From: Homarus americanus
Lineage: Eukaryota > Arthropoda > Malacostraca > Decapoda > Nephropidae
NCBI RefSeq assembly: GCF_018991925.1
Contig: NW_024737042.1
Span: forward strand, 17,919,589-17,983,588
DNA length: 64,000 bases
Reading direction: 5' to 3'
The notes under the pieces were generated by a model. It searched no databases and was not told the origin of the DNA. It saw only the letters and a program-made list of their open reading frames with translations. Shown piece after piece: positions 33,038-43,718 of the stretch (position 1 is its first letter; each line of letters begins with the position of its first letter). The position numbers and the translations under genes are program-made.

Positions 33038-34330
33038 AACACAACCTCAGTATCACCAACACCTTATTTAGGCAGGCCGACAAGTTCAAAGGGTTCGTGG
33101 CAACACCCACGCTCCAAATATTGGCATCGCATTGACTACATCATTATCAGGGAAAAAGATCACCGAAATGTCTTCATCACCGAGCAACAAGCCTCCAGAA
33201 GAGTTTTTAACACCAAGCAACTGGAGGATCAAGCGGCAAAACATGCTTTCAGAGAGCAGCTTGACGATGGGCTGATAAAGAACACAACAACAAACCACCT
33301 AAATCCGAGTGCCGAATTGGGGTATCCTCGATGCTGTCATCAGAAAAACCTGTAGCGAGACCCTCGGCAGAATAGAAAGAAAACACTAGAATTGGTTTGA
33401 TGAAAATATTCAGGAAATCGACGTACTAGCAGAAAAACCCTCAGTCTCGGACCAAAGCTGATACCTTCCACCAGAAGAAAACGATGGCCCAGCGCAAACT
33501 TCATGATCTAACGGACGATTGGTGGAAAAATAAAAGGTGTGAAACGTAAAAAATTGCGGATCAACACAAGATGCGTGATTTTTCAATTCTGTTAAAACAT
33601 TATGTGGCCCAGCTATTCATGGCGTGGCCTCCTCCACTCATTCGATGGTAACTCCCTAATTAAAGACGAAGAAGACATCTGCCAGCGCTGGAAAGGGCAG
33701 TTACTATTTCCTGCTCAACTGAAACACTGATGTGGATGTCCTGACTACCCACCAGGTCCCTCAGCACCAGGAGCCCACCGGGCTATCCTGCATCCCATGA
33801 TGAGATAGCTATTGCCATTAAATAAATGGAAAATATTAAAGCCCCAGGGATTGGTGGAATCCCAGCCGAGGTGTTCAGAAGTACCTATGCTTACCAGCAG
33901 CCGTCTCCACTCTCTTCTGGAGAACATATGGAAGGAGGAGGAAATCCCCCAAGATCGGTCAGACTGTGGCAACTACCGCGGGATCTCGCTACTGTCCGAA
34001 GCTGGCAAGATTATCGTCCAAGTCATCTTAAACAGACTTCTTCCTGGGGCGGAAAACTTCCTCCCCGAATTTCAATGTGGCTTTAGACCATCACTTGGCA
34101 CTACTGACATGATCTTTGCTGCCCAGCAGATACAGGAAAGGTGCAGAGAACAGCGTCGTGATTTGTGCATCGCCTTCATGTATCTTACTCAGGCCTTCTA
34201 CTCAATCAACAAGGAATCCCTCTGGCGAACCCTCAGTCGCTTTGGTTGCCCACTAATATTCATCGCCATTGTGAGGCAGCTCCTCGATGTATATAATAGT
34301 GTAGTTGATGTGGTGTCGATAATAGTGTAG
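33038..34330 (+). pseudogene. Family D LINE fragment: endonuclease end and RT
   Basis: It begins inside the endonuclease (SWQHPRSKYWHRIDYIIIRE, then RRVFNTKQLEDQAAKHAFRE) and goes on to the RT, where 33812-34330 reads CGNYRGISLLSEAGKIIVQV, FQCGFRPSLGTTDMIFAAQQ and a degenerate DLTKAF (YLTQAF). The catalytic Asp of that motif is replaced. Several frameshifts occur between 33,350 and 33,810. The family resembles the RTE/BovB-like proteins often annotated as craniofacial development protein 2-like. It matches 60830-62320 across the endonuclease. Confidence 0.85.
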
Positions 34331-34496
34331 TGGATGTAATGAAGTTGATTGTGTAATTTAGGGGCACAGGCTATGAGTTGTCCCTCAAGAATAAACTCGG
34401 GCAACGCCGTACCGAAGCGAGTACAGGTATATATCATAAAACATAATGGGTTATAGCACGAATAAGTATTCAGTCTCTAATTGAATAGGCAGGTGT

Positions 34497-34570
34497 TTTG
34501 GGCACTGGGTAGCTCAGTGGTGGTGACCCTCTGTAACTCGATGTGGTTTCCAGGTTAATTCCTCGGTGTG
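34497..34570 (+). mobile_element. tRNA-derived SINE head
   Basis: GGTAGCTCAGTGGTGGTGAC holds an A box (TAGCTCAGTGG). CAGGTTAATTCCTCGG, about 35 bases later, resembles a B box with a changed GGTTCRA core. The length and spacing suit a tRNA-like RNA polymerase III promoter. A real tRNA is unlikely because the acceptor stem is not evident. Confidence 0.6.
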
Positions 34571-34663
34571 TTGTATGGGACTGTGCGAGTTTGTGTTCAT
34601 ATTTACTAAGTTATATTTATGTTTCGTCCTCTTAAGTCAGCCAAAATTACGCCTAGAATGGTA

Positions 34664-34855
34664 CAGTCCCCTCACTAGTGCGTTTACAGGGGCTCGTCAG
34701 GTTTTGTGAAGTGTGTCAGCGTTGTGTTTGTTTACATTCGGCAGATGGAAACTAACAAAAGTAAACATACTATGGAATCAAAGTAAAACAATATTAAATA
34801 AAATATCTCAATGTAATGATTTGAGCCCCTGTAAACGCACTAGTGAAGGGGACTG
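34664..34855. mobile_element. 192-bp MITE
   Basis: Inverted repeats of 32-33 bases, CAGTCCCCTCACTAGTGCGT and GTTTACAGGGGCTC, differ by one inserted T. A TA lies on each side. Between the repeats is AT-rich DNA with no coding. The TA duplication and CAGT tip fit Tc1/mariner-type MITEs. Confidence 0.88.
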
Positions 34856-34857
34856 TA

Positions 34858-35600
34858 CAAAGCACAGTCGTAAAACAATCAAGATAAATTTCAAAAAGAG
34901 AAAAGAGTCGTACTTTTAAGAAAAATCTGTATATTAATATGAAAATGAACGTACACAATTAAAAAACAAAAATATCTTTGCGGATGGGTAACACGAATTT
35001 CTAAATGAATAATGCGACTCCTGTTGTCTCTGTAGGGCTGTGTGAATCGTTCGTCCAGTGTGTCATATTGTCTAACACAGAATTGTAAAAATATTTTCTT
35101 GGCTGTGTGTACTGTATGTCAACACAACAGAGCAGGAAAGAGTCCTTCTTATTTTCAAAATATATTGTCCGGTCAAATTAAACCTATTATGAAAATATAT
35201 TCATTCAAATGAAATTATGTACTTACCTAATGGTGTCCTGGAGGAGCCTCACACGTTTGATGCTCAGTGACGTGAATCACTGAGAATTTCTGAAACAAAC
35301 ACAAAGAAACTGTCAGTGATGATGAGGCCTGTGTGTGTGTGTGTGTGTCTCAAGTGAAAGTAGTCACTTACCATGACGTGTCAGCCACACATCGTGATGG
35401 TGGGTGTGTGGAGGTGGTGTGTGTGAACAAGTGCCAAACAGTGTGTTGAACAAACTATAAAATAAGGCTGGTAAACAACCGTCTTGGTAATTTCCATTAG
35501 GGTAAATTTTTCTGTTAAAAGAGTTCCTGTTATTATTATTTTTGTCTTTCTATTTTTTACTCTAATATAGTATATACAAACAGCTTAATAGGTATATTTT
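34858..35600. other. No gene seen
   Basis: AT-rich DNA with a short GT run at about 35,332-35,350 and a GTGTGTGG-rich stretch. No domain-level coding was found. Confidence 0.6.
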
Positions 35601-35625
35601 ACACACACACACAGAGAGAGAGAGA

Positions 35626-35698
35626 GAGCACCTTGGTGGTGCAGCACTAGAACGTTCGCCTTTCTCCATTGTGGGCCGATTCGAATATGAGAAAGGTG
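35626..35698 (+). mobile_element. tRNA-like sequence (SINE head or tRNA pseudogene)
   Basis: TTGGTGGTGCAGCACTAGAA resembles a D-arm/A-box region. GTTCGCCTTTCTCC occupies the anticodon-arm position, and GGGCCGATTCGAATATGAGA is close to a T-arm with B box GGTTCGAAT. It is preceded by a CA/GA microsatellite (35,602-35,630). Confidence 0.55.
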
Positions 35699-35803
35699 TA
35701 TTATCAAGCGTGTCAGTAACTACCAAACATCACTGGTTTCCTCTTATACTGACACTGGACACCTGAAGGACAATCTCACCAGGCACCGTCATCCTCTGCC
35801 ACT

Positions 35804-37615
35804 GTGATAGATCATATCTGGACTAAAAACACTCCCTACAACCTAGCAAATGGAATTATCTATAACAATATCTCAGATCACTTCCCAGTTTTTGCCATGT
35901 ATAAAACAGCCACAAGATCTGAAAGGTCCAATAGAGTCCCAATAAAATACAGAGCTACTGCTCCGACAACTTCCTCCTTTTTGAAAACAACCTAATGAAT
36001 GCCAAGAGGGATCTTGTCTATGCCTCCGACAACCTAACTTTTAACTTCTCTCGCATCTTCAATGCCTGCTTTGATAAATACTTCCCCTCAAGACTAAGTC
36101 AGTGAAAATGTATCCATTTCCAAACCCTATATCACAAGACAAATCAAGGCAATGATAAAAGAAAAACACAAACTCAAAAGGAAATGTGCAAAAATACCCA
36201 TAACTTTCAGTGATACTTACCGAAGTATCAGAAATAGAAATAACCAAGCAGTTAGAAATGCCAGACTAGGCTATTATACAAATAAGCTCCAGTCAGCATT
36301 AGGTAACAGTAAAAAACCTGGAATATCATAAATTCTATTCAGAACAGGAACCCACGGCCCCCCACTCAGCTATTATGATAAATGATTCAGTTGTAACAGA
36401 ACCCTCCCTCATTGCCAACCACTTCAATAACTATCTCATTAATGTCGGCAAAGATCTTGCAGAGAGCATCCCTGATCACCATGAGGAATTTAGAGCCTAC
36501 CTGTAAAACAGACAGCAAAATGAGCTGTTCTTTTCCCCTGTCACGGCAGATGAATTATTGACTATCATAAAAAATGTCCAAAGATGCAGCAGCAGGCGAT
36601 GACAATATACCAAAGAACATCTTCAAGAAAGTAGCCCACTTATTACTTCCTGTTCTCCTACACATTTGTAACTCCTCCTTCACTCGTGGTGTCTTTCCGG
36701 ACAAACTGAATATTGCTAAAGTTCACCCAGCTTAAAAAATCCTGGGGATAAAGGTCTTTTCAAGAATTACCACCCCATATCAGTCCTCCCAGCCTTAAGT
36801 AAGATACTGGAGAAGCTAGCATGTAGTAGACTAAATTCTTTCTGCAGCGTCAATAATATCCTTACAGACTCTCAGTTTGTATTTAGAACTATAAGGTCAA
36901 CTGAGAGTGCTCTGCTATCCTTTACTAATGATATTTTAAAATTCTTTGATGACAATCAGTCCACAGTCGGAATATTCCTGGACCTCTCCAAAGCCTTTGA
37001 TAATGTCGACCATACCATCCTCTTGTCAAAGCTTGAACAATACGGCGTTAGGGGCCTGTCCCACAATTGGTTTACCTCATATCTGTCTAACAGGAAGCAG
37101 TATGTCTGTTGTAAAAATCATCATTCTGACTCCTCACCAATTTTGTATGGAGTCCCTCAAGGTTCCATTGTCGGTCCAGTGCTGCTTTAGTTATACATAA
37201 AGGGTATAGTCCACACCAGCACAGTCGTCAAATACAACTTATTTGCAGACGATAGTAATCTCTATGCCAGCAACTCAGACCTTCATTCCTTGATGAGAAC
37301 TATGAACACTGAATTGACAAAAGTCAGGACTTGGGAAATACGTAACAAACTGACCTTAAACCTCGAAAAAAACCCACTACACGAGCTTTCAAAGAAGGGA
37401 AAACTTAACCCCAGATTTGGACCCCCTGTACCTTGGTAATAAAGTCCTCAAACGCGAACAAAATACTAAATTCCTTGGGGTTATTGTTGATGAGAAACTT
37501 AGCTGGATAAACCACATACAAGCCATTCACAGTAAAGTCAATAAACAGTGTGGTATCATGTATCATACTCGACAGTCACTCACTCTTACAGCAATGAAAG
37601 TAATCTATTATGATC
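35804..37615 (+). pseudogene. Family E ORF2 copy 1: endonuclease end and RT
   Basis: Fragments in several frames. They include SDHFPVFAMYKTA (endonuclease), AAAGDDNIPKNIFKKVAHLL, the RT entry near 36,585, [15 protein letters not shown] near 36,975, [18 protein letters not shown] near 37,135, the FADDSNLYASN active-site region at about 37,240, and FLGVIVDEKLSWINHIQAIH (37417-37692). The A-D-D of the active site is kept. Single-base changes shift the frame at least six times. Confidence 0.88.
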
Positions 37616-37625
37616 TTGTTTACCA

Positions 37626-38067
37626 TGATTTTGATTTTGATTTTGCCGCTTACAGCGGCTACTTTATTGTGCACCCCACACTCATCCTGTGAGCGGTAGC
37701 GCAAAAGGGTTACAGAGTAGAGTTTACAACGGGTCATAATAATTAACCCCCGTTGTCAGGATATTCTGGCACTGAATGTTACACAGTATTTCAATTACAT
37801 TATTTGTTTAGTTTTATACATAAAGGGTAACTTATTCACAACTGCGTGAGTACAGGCGTGTGAGCAGTATGTCTGGCCTCACATGTTATTCACATTTACG
37901 TGAAATGTTAAGCACATTGTGTATTTGGTTTTGTACATGAGAATTGATATAGTTACTAAGTGCAAAAAAGTGGATACAATCTTAATATGTCGGCTATCTT
38001 GCCATTAGAGATGAAGTGTTGTGCCATTTCACACACAGTGTGCTTGGACCTGTCCCTAAAAGGTTCT
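37626..38067 (-). mobile_element. 442-bp retroposed insert with 13-bp target duplication
   Basis: The 13-base sequence ATCTTGTTTACCA occurs directly on both sides (37613-37625 and 38068-38080). Read on the reverse strand the insert ends CAATAAAGTAGCCGCTGTA and then (CAAAAT)n, so it is a reverse-oriented retroposed copy with a 6-base tail. Its 5' part may encode the end of a protein (MAQHFISNGKIADILRLYPL), which would make it a truncated LINE. The family is not one of A-F. Confidence 0.88.
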
Positions 38068-39029
38068 ATCTTGTTTACCAACACTGTCACACACTATGGG
38101 AACCTAGTTACTGCACGAAAGAAAGTTTTACGGACAATGACCTGCTTGAAAAAAAACAACTTATCACACTAAAGAACAATTTGCTAAATTGAAAATGTTA
38201 AAATTCGAGGATATTAACACGTACTGCTGTGCCCTCTTTGTTTATAAATCTGCCAATCTGTTGCTTAACAACAATTATTTCTAGTTCCGGAATAATCAGA
38301 GATACAACTTAAGGCACCCAGAGCTACTAAGACCACCCCCCATGTGCTCCTCTCAGTCCCAGACCTCCATAAAATATCACGGTATGAAGGTGCGGAACAA
38401 CTTGCCCCCACCCATCCGAGCAAAGACTATGCTCCCTTCCTTTAAATCATCTCTAAAAAATTATCTATTGTCTAAGTATTAATATTTTTTTGTAATACCT
38501 ACTATATTCACAGTACCTGCTTCTGCTTTTATTGTACCATCAAAACCGATTTATCAGAAATTATCATGTAGATAGATATAAATTACCAATTAGAGATAAT
38601 CCAGACAGCTCTGTCCTCTTGTTCCACCTTAATATAATTCATGTTGTACCGCTTCCTTCCCTTATCATATTTATTTTCAATTCCACTGTAAATTATATAT
38701 ATATACTTATAAAATAAATGTAAACAAAATAAATAAATATTGAAGTGATAACCATGGTAACATTCTGATATGTTCTTATTACCACCATACAATGTGTACT
38801 ATTCCAGATGATACTAAATGTTACATAATACTTCCTTGAGATAAATGTACAATATATAACAGGTGCCTTCAAGAGAGCTCAGGCTCTCAACTGGCTCAGC
38901 CATGTTAATATTATGATTTTTAATCGACGCTGTATCTGTGTTCTTTTGGCTAAATAAACTGTTTCAATATAAATACAGTATCAATATTAAAGAGGTAAAT
39001 TAGGGTAATAAGTAAATATAACACTAACT

Positions 39030-39156
39030 TTAAGACGACATTTTGAAAATGGGCGGCGGGGATAGGGAGGAGGGGAAGAAGTGATAGAAAGTGGGGTATA
39101 TATGTTTTTGTAGCGGGGATGGATGGTCAGAAGTCCCAACAAACTCCACGCCCAGA
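39030..39156. other. No gene seen
   Basis: G-rich spacer between the end of family E and the poly(T) that starts the family A tail. Confidence 0.7.
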
Positions 39157-39289
39157 GTTTTTTTTTTTTTTTTTTTTTGAAATTTTATCACAGGGCTGGA
39201 GTCAAATGAACCCGCAAAGGGGCCTGGGGGGCGTAAAATAAGAACAGAAAGAAATTAAAAATAGAGAAGAAAAGGTTATGCTGTGTCAA

Positions 39290-39660
39290 TCAACACCACG
39301 AAGATGCCGGAAATCCAGCTTTTTTAAAGTGAGACAAATTGTATAAGTATGGAAACACAAAAGAAGGCAGAGCATTCCACAGTTTGGTTGTGTGAGGATA
39401 GAAGGATGTACTATAACCGGTTATTCTAATGTGACCGACATCCACAGAGAAACGGGCAAGGCATGTATTACGAGCCCACGGCCTTGCCGGCGGTACACAG
39501 GATGCCAAATCCACGGAACATTGCCCGTTAAAGTACCTGTAAAAGAGAGAGAGTGAAGCAACATTGCGGCGAAGAGAAAGGTAAGAAAGATTGTCAACTA
39601 AAGGAGGAGAGTTGATAAGACGAAATGCCTTTGAGTCCACCCAATCTAACAGTTGGACAG
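39290..39660 (-). pseudogene. Family A ORF2 C-terminus
   Basis: Reads DSKAFRLINSPPLVDNLSYL, VASLSLFYRYFNGQCSVDLA and TTKLWNALPSFVFPYLYNLS, and ends KAGFPASSWC. This is the domain after the RT thumb. It is in one open frame. It is cut from the RT by the solo LTR. Confidence 0.88.
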
Positions 39661-39669
39661 AAGACGAGT

Positions 39670-40292
39670 GTTACGAGTTGGGGATTTAGAAACTGGTTTA
39701 GAATATAGTTAAAAGTCTACCCAGATCCCAACAGGCAACAACAATACAAAAACTAAACAAACAGAGACAATCGGACTATAAAAGGGTAGACAAAGGATGC
39801 GAGTTTTTGTTGTGTATAATAAAGTACAATAAATTCCTTAACAAAATATCCAGCTTTCTATAATTTACCCTTAACCATACTTAACTTAAACATACACAAC
39901 ATTGGCTTAACAGTATATACATATTTATACAACATACAACAATCTGAAGCAAGTGGAGGTAGGAGGTAATATAGGGTTACAATACTCAAGTGCGGTGCTG
40001 AAGTGTCTGACGAGTAGGGCTGAGTATTGAAGAAGATGGTAGGTAGTCACTGTGCCGTAGGTTTCCAGGATAGGTAATCCAAGTGTGGTCACTTCCCAGA
40101 GTGAACTGAACTCTCCTCGATCCGGAGCTGATGAGGAAGAGTTGGAGGAGGTGACGCAAGAACCAGGATATGGAGAAAGGAAACCCTGAGTGGGGACTAA
40201 GACTAGTCATACTCGGGTTTCGTCCCTAGATGGCGTTGCTAGGTAGTGCTGGGTAGTTAGATCATGATACAATAGATGGCGTGGTTCGTAAT
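39670..40292 (+). mobile_element. Solo LTR (Ty3/Gypsy-type), 623 bp
   Basis: Starts TGTTACGAG and ends TCGTAAT(A), with near-inverted tips. ACGAG lies on both sides (39665-39669 and 40293-40297), a 5-base duplication (or CGAG, 4 bases). The family A relative at 63813-63825 has the site once (GGCTCTTCTTCTG), so the insertion is proven by comparison. Forward-strand signals fit an LTR: TATAAAAGGG at about 39,777, then AATAAAG at about 39,818 and CAATAAATTCC. No internal retroviral-type coding remains. Confidence 0.88.
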
Positions 40293-40297
40293 ACGAG

Positions 40298-41420
40298 CAA
40301 TCCCGGATATGAGAGCAGTACTCCAAGTTAGGACGAATGAATCCCTTATATACTTGAAGCAACTGCTCAGGAGTGAAGTAGCTACGGCATCTGTACAGCA
40401 TTCCCAACTTTCGGGAGGCAGCCTTAGCTATGTTAGGGATGTGTGATTTCCAGAACATATCGGAGGAAATGGTGAGGCCTAGCATATCTATTTTAGAATT
40501 TGGCGGAATGATAGCCTCCTGAAATGTAATTGGTGGGAGATCATCTAATTTAGAAAGTGAAATTGGTAAATACTGAGTTTTATTACTATTGAATTTAACC
40601 AAGTTTCTACCTCCCCATTCAGAGATGCTGCACAGATCCGCATTGATAGAAGTAATGATATCAGCTCTAGAAACAGATCTAGTTTGAGAGTTAGGAGGAA
40701 GGGGAAAATGTATAGAAGCGTGAAGAGTAGAATCATCAGCGTAAGAATGGATAGAATTAGTTGTAGTGTGAAGTAAATCATTGATAAAAAGAAGGAAGAG
40801 AGTAGGTGAAAGAACAGAACCCTGTGGGACACCACTGTTGGTAGAGAAAGAGCGAGAGGTCGATCCCTCGATAACAACTGCCATGGATCGGTTCTCAAGG
40901 AAGATAGAGATTAGAGAACAAAATGGGGTAGAGAAACCATAAGAGGGAAGTTTAGAAAGCAAAGACTTGTGTTATACCCTATCAAATGCTTTGGAGATGT
41001 CGAGGGCCACGACGAAAGTTTCCCCATAATCCCTAAAAGAGGATGACCAAAAATGAGTGTAATTGGAGAGAGCAGGTCACCAGTAGATCTCGCCTGGCGA
41101 AAGCCATACTGGTGATCCGACAAAAGAGAATGGCGTTCAAGGTAACGGAGAAAATGGGAGTTCAAGATAGTTTCGAAAATCTTAGAGAGGGATAAAGTTA
41201 GGGCAATGAGGCGATAGTTAGAGAGATTAGAATGGTCACCCTTCTTCGGAATGGGCTGAACCAAGGCATGCTTCCAAGAAGAAGGGAAAGTTTGGGTTTT
41301 GAGGCAGAGGCAAAAGAGGCGAGCAAGCATAGGGGCCAGAGCTTCAGCACACTCCCTCAGAACACGAGGGGGTATTCCGCCCGGTCCATGCACCTCACTC
41401 ACATCCAACCTGGATAACAC
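40298..41420 (-). pseudogene. Family A ORF2, reverse transcriptase
   Basis: The frame 40911-41420 holds GPGGIPPRVLRECAEALAPM, WKHALVQPIPKKGDHSNLSN and HQYGFRQARSTGDLLS. The frame 40207-40962 holds [32 protein letters not shown] (the A-D-D active site) and LGMLYRCRSYFTPEQLLQVY. One frameshift near 40,960-41,060 separates the frames, in the D-x-x-K-A-F region (VALDISKAFDRV is broken). The frame runs into the LTR at its end. Confidence 0.9.
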
Positions 41421-41607
41421 ACCGGCAAACCTGCGAGTGGAGATTATAAGAAAGTGCAGAGGTTCAGTAGGAGGATGAGGGGTAGGAGGGGTAGAGTAGG
41501 AATCGTCTAAGGTGGAATTAGAGGAGAATAAGGTGCCAAAGCGATTGGCTTTGTCGGGGTAAAATTGGCTATAGATTTATCAGGTCGGAAGAGAAGAGGA
41601 AAAGAAG

Positions 41608-41676
<69 letters not shown>
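41608..41676. repeat. (GT)n microsatellite
   Basis: About 68 bases of GT at the 5' edge of the family A copy. Confidence 0.98.
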
Positions 41677-41678
<2 letters not shown>

Positions 41679-42460
41679 CATAAACGGTCAGTACCCTTCA
41701 CATTCCATCATTTACTCCATTATTCAACACTTAATTTTTCCTTCATTCTTCTTTGACATCCATCTTTACTTGGTTCTGTTTGTGGTCGTGCACCTCTTTC
41801 TATCCACCCACCTCCTCATCCTCCTCTTCCTCTTTGTGATGTCTCTCATTTATCAATTCCCTTTCATCTCTTTCATCTACTCTCCTCACATGTAAATCAC
41901 AACTCTTTTCTCTTATTTTTTTTTCTCTCTCTCCTACTCCGACACATATTTCGAGTCTCAGACCGATCCCTTCCCTAGTACGATTGCTTTCCTAGTACGA
42001 CCCTTTCGCTCCAATACATGAACTTGTTATCCCGTGTCTTAATTATCACACCCCTCCCCATCTTTATCATCTCTCCCTCTCCCCTACTTTACCATTCCTG
42101 TTTATCTCCCTATCTTCAGTACTCCTGTCTCATCCCATTTTTATCATAATTGTCGCTCCCCTACGTTATTTCCCCGTGTCTCATTCATCACACTCTCCCC
42201 ATCAGTAGCATTCATATTTATCTCCCCAACTTTATCAATCCCGTCTTTCTATCAATCTTCATTTCCCCCTTGCCTCAGTTATCATCCTCTCCTCAACTTC
42301 ACCATCATCATCTCTGCACCTCCCGTCGCTCGCCTCTTACCCCACATTTAATATTCACTCTGTATCTCTCCAACACCCCACGTTTTCTCCAAGAAACATC
42401 AACAGAACACGGGCAGTTTGTTCAACACGGTTTCCATCCCTAAGTTTATGCATATTTAGA
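41677..42460. other. Pyrimidine-rich segment, no gene
   Basis: C/T-rich forward strand (TCCTCCTCTTCC, CTCCCCATC) with leftover low-complexity open frames. A second, purine-rich block lies at 42,505-42,660 (GGGAGGGGAGGGG). No domains. Confidence 0.7.
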
Positions 42461-42677
42461 TTAAGATGCAGTTAAAACTCATTCACATCCTTTCTCAATA
42501 TCCTTGTTTGAGTGGGGAGGTGTTGGTGAGAGTAGGAAAGTGGAGGAGATTGTTATGTGGAGGAGTGTGGGGGGAGGGGGTGAAGGAAGGGAGGGGAGGG
42601 GAGGAGAAGTTGGGGGAGAGTGAAGATGAAGAGGTGGATTATTATGTGAGGAGGAGTTGAGTATAAAGAGGCAGTGT

Positions 42678-42678
42678 A

Positions 42679-42716
<38 letters not shown>
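42678..42716. repeat. (TG)n microsatellite
   Basis: About 38 bases, ending in (TAA)n, the reversed tail of composite unit 1. Confidence 0.95.
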
Positions 42717-42719
<3 letters not shown>

Positions 42720-43680
42720 ATAATAATAATAATAATAATTAACGGTTTATTGAAAAAGTTCTGCAGCCCGAAGGCTGAAAATATACATTGGGCATAAATG
42801 ACTTATTACATACATTGGTGGTTTAACAAAAGCCTTCATTAGAGAAAGGTAAAGGAACATACAGATTAATGTAGGTGTTGAACAGCAAAAACGTAGTGTA
42901 GTAACTCCCTCCCAGATGGTGTTAGGAGGGACCTCACGTGGTGTAGTAGTTCCCTCACAGATGGTGTTATGAGGGGCCTCACGTGGTGTAGTAATTCCCT
43001 CACAGATGGTGTTATGAGGGCCTCACGTGGTGTAGTAATTCCCTCACAGATGGTGTTATGAGGGGCCTCACGTGGTGTAGTAATTCCCTCACAGATGGTG
43101 TTATGAGGGGCCTCACGTGGTGTAGTAATTCCCTCACAGATGGTGTTATGGGGCCTCACGTGGTGTAGTAATTCCCTCACAGATGGTGTTATGAGGGGCC
43201 TCACGTGGTGTAGTAACTCCTTCACATATGGTGTTATGAGGGGCCTCACGTGGTGTAGTAATTCCCTCACAGATGGTGTTATATGAGTGAGGTGTGGTTC
43301 CAGGCCTTCCTATCGTAGACGGATTAACACATCGCTGGTAGTTGGGTCTCACGGGCCGTTATCACTGGGTACCTGGGACCTCACTGTGTGAAAGGTCAAC
43401 TTGGGTACCACTGTTACTGTTGAGTTGTTCTCACTGACTTAAGCACTGTTCACCACTGTTCACCTCTGTTTAACACTGGTTCCATTTCTTTCCTAAATGA
43501 AATAGTAACTTCTGGCGTGAACTTGTTGATATTCCGGTGGGGAGGAGGGTTCAGGGGAGGGAGTTGGTATGGGCCAACATAACAGTTGACCTGGCTGCTC
43601 CGAGAGGAGCGCCAGGTACGTCTTGACCCTTCGGTGGTCAAGGATGTGTGTGTGTGTGTGTATGTGTGTGTGTGTGTGTG
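42717..43680 (-). mobile_element. Composite unit 1: LINE-type tail, VNTR, 5'-UTR-like segment
   Basis: On the forward strand: (AAT)n, then TTAACGGTTTATTGAAAAAG and the family C-like 3' tail (42717-42870), a 45-bp VNTR (42893-43283), a unique segment, a stretch ACGTCTTGACCCTTCGGTGG (43617) and (GT)n. The same order repeats in unit 2. The tail reads correctly on the reverse strand (AATAAACCGTTAATTATT). No protein coding. Confidence 0.7.
42893..43283. repeat. 45-bp minisatellite within composite unit 1
   Basis: Eight to nine copies of GTAGTAATTCCCTCACAGAT and GGTGTTATGAGGGGCCTCAC. Copies differ by one to three bases. Confidence 0.95.

Positions 43681-43718
<38 letters not shown>

Larger units (their letters stand above)
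35795..38977 (+). mobile_element. Family E LINE copy 1, 5'-truncated
   Basis: It starts at the end of the endonuclease (VIDHIWTKNTPYNLANGIIY, SDHFPVFAMYKTATR) and runs through the RT to a 3' UTR with TAAATAAACTGTTTCAAT at the end. A 442-bp insertion sits at 37626-38067. It aligns with copy 2 (52206-59381) over almost its whole length and is the uninterrupted reference for the Helitron 1 insertion site. Confidence 0.92.
39157..41590 (-). mobile_element. Family A LINE, reverse strand, with nested solo LTR
   Basis: A poly(A) (poly(T) at 39157-39178 on the forward strand) is followed upstream by a 3' UTR, the ORF2 C-terminus (39290-39660) and the RT (40300-41420). A 623-bp solo LTR separates the last two. 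The element matches 62686-64000 on the other strand. Poly(A) and the RT type suit the Jockey group. The upstream end disappears at about 41,600 into a (GT)n microsatellite. Confidence 0.9.
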
